Source of the DNA: an uncultured Blautia sp.
GTDB taxonomy: Bacteria > Bacillota > Clostridia > Lachnospirales > Lachnospiraceae
Reading direction: 5' to 3'
Assembly (NCBI GenBank): GCA_945872375.1
Contig: CAMBYR010000033.1
Location: 1 to 13,258 of the forward strand
Length of the DNA stretch: 13,258 nt
A program made the translations under genes and the position numbers. The notes under the pieces are model-generated. The model saw only the letters and a program-made list of their open reading frames with translations, was not told the origin of the DNA and ran no database searches. This document shows, piece by piece, positions 7,901-13,258 of this stretch (position 1 is the stretch's first letter; each line of letters begins with the position of its first letter).

Positions 7901-9009
7901 TGTTCTCCCTGCCAGATCCGCTCTTTGCATTCCTGGATTTTATGATTCCACCGGTTCTCATTCTCCAGCGCCTGATCTTTTTCCTTCTTGGCGGCCTCCA
8001 GCTTGCGATCCATTTCCTCCAGATCGGTATCCAGCAATCCGTTACGCTCGGTCTCTGCCAGTTTCTTTTTCTCTTTCAGTTCCTCCAGGCGCTGCTGAGC
8101 GGCCTTCCTGTCAAGCTCTATCTGACACTTCTCCTGTTCTTTTGCATCAAGCCTGTGTTGTACATTCTCCATTTCCTGCTTTTTCGCAAGGTATCCCTGA
8201 GCTTTTTTCGCAAGCATATACTGATTGTAGCGTGTATACTCATTACGTATGATCTTCACATCGGCAAAGGCACGTTTCAGCATATCCAGACTGTCCTGAA
8301 TTTCGTCCATTTTTTCCATGGCATCAACCATGGCACGAAGATCCTCGTCCGTCAGAGTCTGCAGAGAATCGTTAAGGATTTCATAGACCTTTGTAGGTTT
8401 GAATTCTTTGGAAAGCTTCGGCGCACGGACTTTCACAAGCAGTCGGATAAACTGTTCATACTGCTCCGCTTTTCGGAAGCCGAAAATATACTGATTGACA
8501 TGTTTTTTGTACTCACTCTGACTGTCCGTGAAAAAATTGTTCTCTCCCAGCTTCGCCTTCATTTCCCGTTTGTCATAAGGGATCCTGGTGGAACCGACTT
8601 CTTTGTACAGCCACAGATCATAGCCGATCCTTTGGCCGTCCAGAATAATAAATCCCCAGAAATCCATGGGTTTTCCGCGTTTTGCCCGCTGCCCGATTCC
8701 TATGGTGCGGTATTCTCCGGTCTCCTCTTTCATGAATTCGAGGAAAAGATAGCCAGTTGCCTCATCCTTTCCTTCTTCGCCTAAAAAGTAATATTCCATT
8801 CTTCTGTCACTGGAACCAAAAGGATCCAGACGGCTCGGGGTGCGGTCTCCATCCAGCACAAAGGGAATAAAACTCTGAGTAGTAATCGATTTTCCGGATC
8901 CGTTCTGTCCGCGAAGGAGAAGCTTTCCATCCACAAATTCAAAATCTTCTTCGTCATACAGCCAGAAATTCACGAACCCGATCCTGTTCATTTTCCAACG
9001 GTCCATCAT
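4945..9009 (-). CDS. jetC: Wadjet SMC-like ATPase JetC (type II, TIGR02680-like)
   Basis: JetC is the MukB-like SMC motor of the Wadjet complex. The 1354 residues match the family's usual size. The N-terminal head has RWKMNRIGFVNFWLYD and Walker A GQNGSGKS (34-41), followed by the typical LDGDRTPSRLDPFGS. Long Glu/Lys/Gln-rich coiled coils cover about 260-580 and 730-970. They flank a compact segment at about 593-728 (GITAVPFYKTVEF, LQKMGILDALVV, FRQGILAGKARKTGEAEFVG) that I recall as characteristic of TIGR02680 proteins and that sits where an SMC hinge would be. The C-terminal head has the signature FSGGEK (1245-1250) and Walker B MIALDEAFAG with Asp1281/Glu1282. The ATG overlaps the jetB stop (ATGA) and has GGAGG 9 bases upstream. 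Nothing looks broken. Confidence 0.93.
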   Translation of the reverse strand: MMDRWKMNRIGFVNFWLYDEEDFEFVDGKLLLRGQNGSGKSITTQSFIPFVLDGDRTPSRLDPFGSSDRRMEYYFLGEEGKDEATGYLFLEFMKEETGEYRTIGIGQRAKRGKPMDFWGFIILDGQRIGYDLWLYKEVGSTRIPYDKREMKAKLGENNFFTDSQSEYKKHVNQYIFGFRKAEQYEQFIRLLVKVRAPKLSKEFKPTKVYEILNDSLQTLTDEDLRAMVDAMEKMDEIQDSLDMLKRAFADVKIIRNEYTRYNQYMLAKKAQGYLAKKQEMENVQHRLDAKEQEKCQIELDRKAAQQRLEELKEKKKLAETERNGLLDTDLEEMDRKLEAAKKEKDQALENENRWNHKIQECKERIWQGEQQLKKLQDCLEQRQEKLLEEKQELEQQQEVLQWDQHEKAMRVMAAEECDKTDEIVKNLDMLKNLIEECKKAIRQYEELAKQYDEAARELEELGRQKAEEEQRLDAAREQAADAVDQWITDVYELEKSSEEWSPREEVLKEAEQMIRRYQSAADAGTVQEIFRADYERQRQKLTDAKSDREYERKIRREALEQAEKELVLVQNQEELEPERDENAEQTRTALQNAGITAVPFYKTVEFSGELSGADCAEIEAQLQKMGILDALVVSPDDFCRIREKCPEFLDCVLYVEKEGTSDFSGLVLSEELDDRLKETVARILSNIYEERAGQGVFLGKDGRFRQGILAGKARKTGEAEFVGLLARKKRKEHKIQELEEKIRELSAAVSAVEQEITQIQERLEKLQAEYQKLPGFAEINAALDREKECNLKLRRIIEEYKNKKAQEQRLAQQKNQKYQVMLQRCRSFPYGRTEEAYEEVSDAIEEYRSIWQEVRTELLQLKAELATCLDKEEQIARDEQALDDAFVEKRNYSTKIKECDIRIRQYEEYLSRPEIVEKANRLKQLRAELDRMNAEYSEINNSLVRLDVMLKNLLDSIPEQKEHLQRVIAEETCLRKYFEEELSLKLVIDRESRTLHECAGEAVRMLRESDRNREPSDMLQSLYQVYQRHNGSLTSYGTALEECFGAVDEIPGDGENVGVTRKRVRVVSVWNGKKVYLEEFYGILKSSIDETELLIQKKDRELFEDILSRTISQQLTDRIAESRKWVLDMSQLMKEMDTSMGLSFSLDWKPRKAENDAELDTVELEQILLRDRALLTMEDIEKVAGHFRSKIRTEKLKLEEDGGVINYMELVRDALDYRRWFEFQMYFKRGEETRKPLTNAAFNRFSGGEKAMAMYVPLFAAVNAQYKKAEKKDHPRMIALDEAFAGVDDKNISSMFELVHKLDFDYIMNSQALWGCFETVKGLRIAELFRPQNSQTVSVIRYTWNGHERILDVQ

Positions 9010-10145
9010 TCCTCTGTTCCTCCCTTAAAGTCATCAGGATAATACCCCGCAGCCCTTCCGGCAGACGGCAGCACAGTAATCCGTTCATCATCATCACACC
9101 GGATCATCAGCCAGTTTTTCATATATCCGATAATCGTACCCAGCAGCTTCTCTTCATCCATTTCACGAAATTCCTTGCTCCATGCACTTTTCCATGCGGT
9201 TCTGCATTCGGAAACAAGATCCGCAAAATCTTTCTTCGTCAGGTAAATGCATTCATTTTCCTGCTTTTTCAATTTTCCTGCAGCCAGCTTTTCCTGAATT
9301 TTTGCGCATACCAGAAGCACTGCCTCCGAAAGCATGGCGTCCCTGGGATGCACGGTTCCATAACAGTCATCCGCATCCAGTGTCAAAAATGCGGTATTTC
9401 TGTAAATATCCAGATTTCCGCCCAGATTTTCATTCAGATATCTGGCAACCCACTGGCGCTGGTTTTTCAGATACAGTGCATCTGCATCATCGTTTCCTTC
9501 CCAATAAAAAGACGGGCATACGGCAAGCTGCCTGTACACACGGTTAATACGCATGGTTCCTCTGTCCTGCTGGAATTCCTCAAAATCTGTTTTTTCAAAA
9601 TCCTCCCATGACTCATACCGGGAAATGTCCGTTGGAAAACTGGTTGCAAAATACTTGGAATAGCCTGTATTTTCATATAGGACTTCCTGTCCGACCTCCA
9701 TGCCGAAAGCCTCACTGCTGCCCTCGTATACCCGCAGCATCTGCAGTTTTTCCATATACTGCAGCACACGCACCAGGGATTTTCTCTGGGTAAAGGAAGT
9801 CCAGTCAATGGTCATACAGGCTTTCAGCTGTGTCTCAACATAATCGATCAGTTCAGACAAAAGAAACTGCTCCTGCTCCTCTTTATCCTCCAGATACATC
9901 AGAACCGCGCACAAAATACAATAATCTCGGATATCTGTGAATTCCTGGATTCCCATAAATGGCTCTGCATGAGCAGGACGCTTCTCCAGCTTTAACAAAT
10001 TTTCCGTATGGATCAGCTTCCAGCCCAGCTGCTCCCTGACAAATCTCTGAAAATTGGGGATATCCCTCTTCACTTTATAATAGGTTTCTTTCTCTTTGTC
10101 CTTACAGATCCAAAAATTTTCAAACAATGTTCTGATTTCGTTCAT
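9006..10145 (-). CDS. jetB: Wadjet subunit JetB (type II, MukE-like; TIGR02678/DUF2398-like)
   Basis: JetB is the MukE-like winged-helix (KITE) partner that, with kleisin JetA, bridges the JetC heads. The 379-residue protein carries the landmarks I associate with TIGR02678/DUF2398: QLGWKLIHTENLLKLEKRPA (39-58), IRDYCILCAVLMYLED (72-87), IDWTSFTQRKSLVRVLQYM (113-131) followed by LQMLRVYEG, and VLYENT (155-160). There is no signal peptide or membrane segment, so it is cytoplasmic. The ATG overlaps the jetA stop by four bases (ATGA), with GGAG about 11 bases upstream. Its own stop overlaps the jetC start the same way, so translation should be coupled. Its identity rests on these motifs and on its position between kleisin and SMC genes. 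A type III JetB (DUF6063-like) is less likely. Confidence 0.87.
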   Translation of the reverse strand: MNEIRTLFENFWICKDKEKETYYKVKRDIPNFQRFVREQLGWKLIHTENLLKLEKRPAHAEPFMGIQEFTDIRDYCILCAVLMYLEDKEEQEQFLLSELIDYVETQLKACMTIDWTSFTQRKSLVRVLQYMEKLQMLRVYEGSSEAFGMEVGQEVLYENTGYSKYFATSFPTDISRYESWEDFEKTDFEEFQQDRGTMRINRVYRQLAVCPSFYWEGNDDADALYLKNQRQWVARYLNENLGGNLDIYRNTAFLTLDADDCYGTVHPRDAMLSEAVLLVCAKIQEKLAAGKLKKQENECIYLTKKDFADLVSECRTAWKSAWSKEFREMDEEKLLGTIIGYMKNWLMIRCDDDERITVLPSAGRAAGYYPDDFKGGTEE

Positions 10146-11611
10146 CGTTGTTTAAACTCCAATATATATGCAGGCATGGTCAGCAGCCCGTCTTCGCATT
10201 TCAATACACAGTTTCCCTTTTTCTGAATCAGCCGGTATTCCTGTCCATACTCTGTCCTTCCTGTCTTCTGTGAATTCATATTTGCCTGTGTGATCCACTG
10301 TAGAAATGTATTTCTTGTGGCTTCTGAAATGACTTCTTCGGAAAAGATGATTCGGTTATTCTTAATGTATCGCATCTCGATTTCTTTCTGCTGTCTGGCA
10401 TTGCGCAGATAACTTTCTCTCTGCATCATTTTTTCCAGAGACTTATCTGCAAATCCCCGCCTGTCCTTTTTCTCCCGGTAGATCCTCGTATGGGGCTTCA
10501 ATAAAAATGCCGCGGGGTCCTCCTCGTATACGCTGCTGTTGATTGCGTATTCTTCCCGCGGTTCATTTGTCTTAAAATGCTGTATGTTCTGTATCCCGAA
10601 AACATGAGCTGACAGCCGGTGAGCTTCCTCCAGGTCCCCGCATTTCAAAAACAGTTCCATGAACTTCCGGTAATCATCCTTCCTGCTGATTCCCCAGTTC
10701 TGAATCTGCACGATCAGCGCTGCATTCCGAATAATACTTCGAATGACATCGTTTGTAATTTTCAGAACTTTTTTGCACTCACATTCGTGGCCCTGAGAAT
10801 CAATAAACCAGTTTTTCAGAGAATTCCATTTGCCCATGACGTTTTCACGTATACTCGGCTCCGCATTGCCATGAATCGCCAGAAGAGCATGGGGAATATC
10901 CAGTTCACTCTGTACCACTTTCTCCAGAATACTGTTTTCCATGGCAGGCATAATCCTCACCAGGATCTGTTCGATCCTCCTGGAATGGTGCTGCAGTTCC
11001 TGGATAAATTCATTCAGATACTTGATAAATTTATCCTTGTGGATCACAAATTCCACAGATTTCATCAGATGATCTGTTTTTGTCGAATAAAAGTCTCTCA
11101 GATAATCCTGATAATTCTGATTAAGACGTTTAAAATCTTCCTGAAGCATGCTCCACCACTCATTGACCGTTTTCAGCCCTGCATACTCCATGCTCTCCGC
11201 ATCCTCCAGGCTTTTTTCCAGACGCACAAAAAAGTTCGTGGACAGATTTCCCGATTCCAAAAAAATATTCTCCAGCCGTACAGTCAGCCTCTCGATTTCA
11301 ACTGCATATTCAGACATGGTATACCGGTACTGTTTGTTTTTGTAATCGGCTATGGTATAAACCCTCCCCGGATCCTGGATCGGGGTAAGATTTTTCCACT
11401 TCACCAGCGCCTCCAGATCCGGCTCCAGCTGCTCCATGGTATAACCGGCAAAGGCCTCATCCTGCTTTATAAGGCGGAAAATATCCTCTTTATACAATTG
11501 AAAATGCATCTTCTCATATTCCCGGTAAAAACACCGCATGATCTTACGATAGATGTGTGCATTCGGGACAGACAGATAAGAAGTCTCGTGAATGGGGTCA
11601 AAGTGTTCCAT
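10142..11611 (-). CDS. jetA: Wadjet kleisin subunit JetA (type II, MukF-like; TIGR02677/DUF2397-like)
   Basis: JetA is the kleisin-like subunit that links the JetC heads and binds JetB. The first half shows the pattern I recall for TIGR02677/DUF2397: YLSVPNAHIYRKIMRCFY (12-29), an LYKEDIFRLI winged-helix region, ALVKWKNLTPIQDPGRVYTI (68-87), then helices with NEWWSMLQEDFKRL (150-163) and HKDKFIKYLNEFIQEL (191-206). The C-terminus has a compact GRTEYGQEYRL module. The ATG at 11611 is preferred because GAAAGGA lies about 10 bases upstream. A TTG at 11641 would add ten residues but lacks a ribosome binding site. It is the first gene of the operon, and the four-base overlap with jetB indicates translational coupling. 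I could not find a convincing promoter in the roughly 130 bases upstream. Confidence 0.88.
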   Translation of the reverse strand: MEHFDPIHETSYLSVPNAHIYRKIMRCFYREYEKMHFQLYKEDIFRLIKQDEAFAGYTMEQLEPDLEALVKWKNLTPIQDPGRVYTIADYKNKQYRYTMSEYAVEIERLTVRLENIFLESGNLSTNFFVRLEKSLEDAESMEYAGLKTVNEWWSMLQEDFKRLNQNYQDYLRDFYSTKTDHLMKSVEFVIHKDKFIKYLNEFIQELQHHSRRIEQILVRIMPAMENSILEKVVQSELDIPHALLAIHGNAEPSIRENVMGKWNSLKNWFIDSQGHECECKKVLKITNDVIRSIIRNAALIVQIQNWGISRKDDYRKFMELFLKCGDLEEAHRLSAHVFGIQNIQHFKTNEPREEYAINSSVYEEDPAAFLLKPHTRIYREKKDRRGFADKSLEKMMQRESYLRNARQQKEIEMRYIKNNRIIFSEEVISEATRNTFLQWITQANMNSQKTGRTEYGQEYRLIQKKGNCVLKCEDGLLTMPAYILEFKQR

Positions 11612-11634
11612 TTGGTGTAGGTTCCTTTCTTTTT

Positions 11635-11690
11635 CCTGCAATGAATTTTTTTCGCGTTTTTTGCAGGCGCAGATACTCCGCTGCTATCTG
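11635..11690. repeat. Two adjacent inverted repeats in the jetA leader
   Basis: Arms CCTGCAA (11635-11641) and TTGCAGG (11661-11667) enclose 19 bases. CAGATA (11670-11675) and TATCTG (11685-11690) enclose 9 bases. Both fall in the untranslated region before jetA, and the first ends next to its Shine-Dalgarno. No U-run follows either, so they are not ordinary terminators. They could be leader hairpins or an operator. Confidence 0.4.
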
Positions 11691-11744
11691 AAGCATATCA
11701 TATTTTCGGGATACATGCCACTTCTATTTACAAGTGAATACAAT

Positions 11745-11893
11745 TTACTGATGCCCTTTCGCTTGTTTTTCGATATCTTTAATCATCAATAAATACTCTT
11801 CTTTTACCGGAGAAATATTTTTCACTTGATATTTCTGATATTCTTCATTTGCTTTTGCCATCGCCTGAGCATGACTAACCTTTCCAGCATATT
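11745..11893 (-). pseudogene. C-terminal remnant of a RhuM-like protein
   Basis: The last 49 codons (YAGKVSHAQAMAKANEEYQK onward, ending IEKQAKGHQ) read as a genuine charged, helical C-terminus. The pattern GKVSHAQAMAKA..EY resembles, from memory, the tail of RhuM-family proteins, which are common in accessory and phage-linked islands. Upstream, the same frame becomes cysteine-rich and unrelated (NCAAGCCTIF), and the acetyltransferase remnant overlaps in another frame, so no start or body is present. RhuM assignment is a guess; that it is a truncated C-terminus is firmer. Confidence 0.4.
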
Positions 11894-12751
11894 GGTTCGC
11901 CACGAAAATTGTGCAACAACCTGCTGCACAATTGTCTATACCATTCGCATGATTTCTCGAATCCAACCATGCAAAGACTTCCTCTTATTTCAAATCCAAT
12001 CTTTTGATAGCATTTGTTGGATGCCACATAATCTGCATTGGTGTACAGCGTTGGAATATATCCTTTATCAAATGCTTCTTTTGTTGCATAGTAAACAACA
12101 TTTTCAGCGTAATGTTTTCTTCTGTGCTGTGGCAGAGTATAAACTTGTCCAACACAGGCTATCTCTCCATCTATTCTTACATCACATGCAGCAACTGTTT
12201 CACTGTGGTTATTTTTCCAAAAAAGTACCGTAATAGTTTTTAGCTCCTCCTCTGCATCTTTTCGATAAGCTATGTCATCCTTCTGATCAATCTGAATCTC
12301 ATCATGAAATGCTTTTTTTATTCGGGTATACTCATCAAGATCGTCTATAGAACATCTATACACTTTTCCCTCTGCTACTACATACGGTTCGATTGGTTTC
12401 CTGCACTCATACGCCAACATATTAGTTATAATCCTTGATGTAAGATTTTCTTCTTTTACCTTAAAAGCCAAATACTCTGCAAAACTCATATTTGACATTA
12501 AATCTCATATCTGTATTTACCAAATGATACTGTTTCATTGCATTCCATATCTGCTCATTTGTATCTTCATCAATATCATCATCTGTCCAAATCCAAACTG
12601 GAAATGGCGGTGTGGAATAACACAATATATAATTCTTATGATCTGTTAACTTCAATTTACAATTCCCGGACATTATTCGTTGAAGAACTTGAAAAGTAAA
12701 AACGTCTGCATCCAACAATTTATAATCTTTTTCATCAAAATAATTATCCAA
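11875..12751 (-). pseudogene. GNAT-family N-acetyltransferase, split by a one-base frameshift and fused at its end to foreign sequence
   Basis: Two overlapping frames make up one gene. The first starts with TTG at 12751 (GAGGAGG 7 bases upstream) and encodes an N-terminal domain with TDHKNYILCYS and PFPVWIWTDDD. It then runs into a stop after KYEFCRVFGF. The second frame continues it: FAEYLAFKVKEENLTSRIIT, then the acetyl-CoA binding part with VGQVYTLPQHRRKHYAENVV, TLYTNADYVASNKCYQKIGF. Removing one T from the run of four at 12481-12484 restores KYEFAEYLAFK and a single gene. The recognisable GNAT sequence ends around GSLCMVGFEK near 11950. After that the frame reads about 25 residues (CEWYRQLCSRLLHNF...) that do not look like GNAT. 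The N-terminal half before the acetyltransferase domain is seen in a common clostridial GNAT group; the substrate is unknown. Confidence 0.75.
11907..11933. repeat. 27-base near-perfect hairpin at the GNAT / RhuM-like junction
   Basis: On the minus strand AATTGTGCAGCA-GGT-TGTTGCACAATT forms a 12-pair stem (one G-U) with a three-base loop. It is followed by TTTTCG, so it could be a weak terminator of the original acetyltransferase gene, or a scar of a small mobile element. It falls where both flanking pseudogenes lose recognisable sequence. Confidence 0.55.
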
Positions 12752-12770
12752 CTTACTTCCTCCTCACTGT

Positions 12771-12917
12771 TTAACAATCCATCCATCTCAAAAACATAGT
12801 AATTTTATTGATTTCTGCTAAAATTTCTTTTACCCTTGCTTCATCTTCCATCACCATTCCATGTGATTTCAGCTTTTTAATTTGTTTTTCAAAAGACAAT
12901 GGTTCCTTCAATTCCAT
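12771..12917 (-). pseudogene. N-terminal remnant of an Abi-family (Abi_2, AbiF/AbiD-like) abortive-infection gene
   Basis: The ATG at 12917 has a perfect AAGGAG 7 bases upstream. The first 37 residues, with LSFEKQIKKLKSHGM and MEDEARVKEILAEIN, match the usual opening of Abi_2 proteins, in which the next residues are typically INYYRLSGY. Here the frame reads INKITMFLRWMDC and stops at 48 residues, against roughly 300 for the family. The bases after the break in another frame would give NYY, so a small insertion or recombination near 12795-12800 may have caused the loss; the acetyltransferase gene starts only 20 bases further on. The leader contains a promoter, a short RNA-sized stretch and a terminator. 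The remnant cannot be functional as an RNA-targeting HEPN-type Abi protein. Confidence 0.65.
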
Positions 12918-12935
12918 AATATTACTCCTTAACGT

Positions 12936-12962
12936 AAAAAAGCTGAGTACATGACTCAGCTT
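12936..12962 (-). terminator. Rho-independent terminator just upstream of the abi remnant
   Basis: On the minus strand AAGCTGAGT-CATGT-ACTCAGCTT is a perfect 9-bp stem with a 5-base loop, running straight into a run of six T. It ends about 20 bases before the abi start codon, so it would terminate a short leader transcript rather than the gene before it. Confidence 0.85.
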
Positions 12963-12998
12963 GGTCCCCAATGTCCAATGACTTCAGGCAACTCTGTT
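12936..12998 (-). ncRNA. Putative small RNA upstream of the abi remnant (abiF-RNA-like layout)
   Basis: Between a promoter (-10 at 13005-13010) and the terminator at 12936-12962 lies a transcript of about 60 nt with no ribosome binding site or reading frame. Its 5' part has GUUGCC able to pair, with one mismatch, to GGGGAC, enclosing a small GUC-AUUG-GAC stem. The motif CAUUGG occurs twice, eight bases apart. A conserved structured RNA (the abiF motif) has been described directly upstream of abiF-type genes, and the layout here is the same. I cannot confirm a match to that motif from sequence alone. The RNA looks intact although the protein gene is not. Confidence 0.5.
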
Positions 12999-13004
12999 AA
13001 TAAT

Positions 13005-13032
13005 TTTATATGACATAAAAAATTTTTTTCAA
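13005..13032 (-). promoter_or_regulatory. Promoter for the putative small RNA / abi leader
   Basis: On the minus strand TTGAAA (13027-13032) and TATAAA (13005-13010) are 16 bases apart in a very AT-rich stretch. Transcription would start near 12998 and run through the terminator toward the abi remnant. Confidence 0.55.
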
Positions 13033-13069
13033 CCCGTTTTTGAAAAGTTCACAATTTGTTCTTATTTTT

Positions 13070-13092
13070 TAGGCAGCCATAAAGACTGCCTA
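13070..13092. repeat. Inverted repeat, possible weak terminator on the plus strand
   Basis: TAGGCAG (13070-13076) and CTGCCTA (13086-13092) enclose nine bases. On the plus strand the stem is followed by TTTTCT; on the minus strand it is followed by A residues. No plus-strand gene is visible that would need it. Confidence 0.35.
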
Positions 13093-13096
13093 TTTT

Positions 13097-13258
13097 CTAC
13101 AGAACACCTAAATACTTTAATATTCTTATTCCGTCCTTAAGACCTGCAAGATACAAATAATGATAATTTTCGCCTTCCTGTTCATTTCGAGTAGGTCACT
13201 CATTCCCTGGGCTTGTACTCTTCGGCTCTTTTAGCGATATTATCAAGCGGAACTTTTC
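13097..13258 (-). pseudogene. C-terminal scraps of an unrecognised small protein at the right edge
   Basis: Two short minus-strand stretches look coding. One at 13200-13256 reads VPLDNIAKRAEEYKPRE and stops. The other at 13097-13195 reads EQEGENYHYLYLAGLKDGIR, then ILKYLGVL and a stop. They are in different frames and stops separate them, so if they belong to one gene it carries more than one lesion. No start codon or ribosome binding site is seen for the second piece. I do not recognise the family. Confidence 0.3.

Noticed and set aside
7255..8784. 509-codon open frame on the plus strand
   Set aside because: It lies wholly antisense to the coiled-coil part of jetC. Its Leu/Phe-rich translation is what Glu/Lys/Gln-rich coiled-coil codons give on the opposite strand, and it has no family motifs.
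3663..11611. Type III assignment of the Wadjet operon
   Set aside because: The first impression from JetA/JetB lengths fitted type III, but the motifs recalled for JetA, JetB, JetC and JetD all point to the TIGR02677-02680 set, which is type II.
10619..11620. 333-codon plus-strand open frame
   Set aside because: Antisense shadow of jetA; no motifs and no ribosome binding site of note.
11612..11641. TTG start for jetA at 11641
   Set aside because: No ribosome binding site precedes it, while the ATG at 11611 has GAAAGGA at a usable distance.
11692..11744. Promoter for the jet operon (TATGAT-like box near 11700)
   Set aside because: No -35 element occurs at an acceptable distance, so I do not list it as a feature.
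1..13258. CRISPR arrays, tRNA/rRNA genes, transposases
   Set aside because: No regularly spaced repeats, no tRNA cloverleaf or rRNA-like stretch and no transposase reading frame were seen.

Overview
The window looks like chromosome of a Gram-positive, Lachnospiraceae-type Clostridia. The signs are lipoprotein and sensor proteins of a kind common in that group, strong AGGAGG-like ribosome binding sites, TTG and GTG starts beside ATG, moderate GC over most of the window and a visibly AT-richer right end. Every gene I can support is read from the minus strand; the long plus-strand open frames are antisense shadows. Family names come from memory of conserved motifs, not from a search.

Left block (1-3293): a signalling operon read right to left from a well-formed promoter at 3265-3293. 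It encodes a 633-residue lipoprotein that joins an extracellular solute-binding domain to a 5'-nucleotidase-C-like domain, a protein with an N-terminal XRE/Cro helix-turn-helix, a DHp-like helix pair lacking the phosphoacceptor histidine and a C-terminal receiver domain, and the first 114 residues of a membrane sensor that runs off the left edge. No ABC permease is present, so the binding protein more likely feeds a ligand signal to the sensor than a transporter.

Junction (3302-3590): a MerR-type promoter (20-bp spacer over a TCTCCCC/GGGGAGA dyad) drives an ABC ATPase cut off shortly after Walker A. No MerR gene and no terminator is seen, so transcripts from it could run into the lipoprotein operon.

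Centre (3663-11611): a complete, tightly coupled four-gene Wadjet plasmid-defence operon, jetA-jetB-jetC-jetD. Its motifs fit type II (the TIGR02677/02678/02680/02679 families; DUF2397/2398/2399). JetA (kleisin, MukF-like), JetB (MukE-like) and JetC (SMC ATPase, MukB-like) should form a DNA-loop-extruding complex, and JetD (TOPRIM nuclease) should cut the small circular DNA it traps. All key motifs look intact.

Right block (11745-13258): a cluster of broken accessory genes. It holds a C-terminal piece resembling RhuM-family proteins, a GNAT acetyltransferase split by one extra T, the first 48 codons of an Abi-family (AbiF/AbiD-like) gene, and C-terminal scraps of an unknown small protein. Directly before the abi remnant are a promoter, about 60 nt of leader and a rho-independent terminator. 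That is the layout of a short non-coding RNA like the structured RNAs reported upstream of abiF-type genes. The whole right side reads as a defence island in which Wadjet is intact and its neighbours have decayed.
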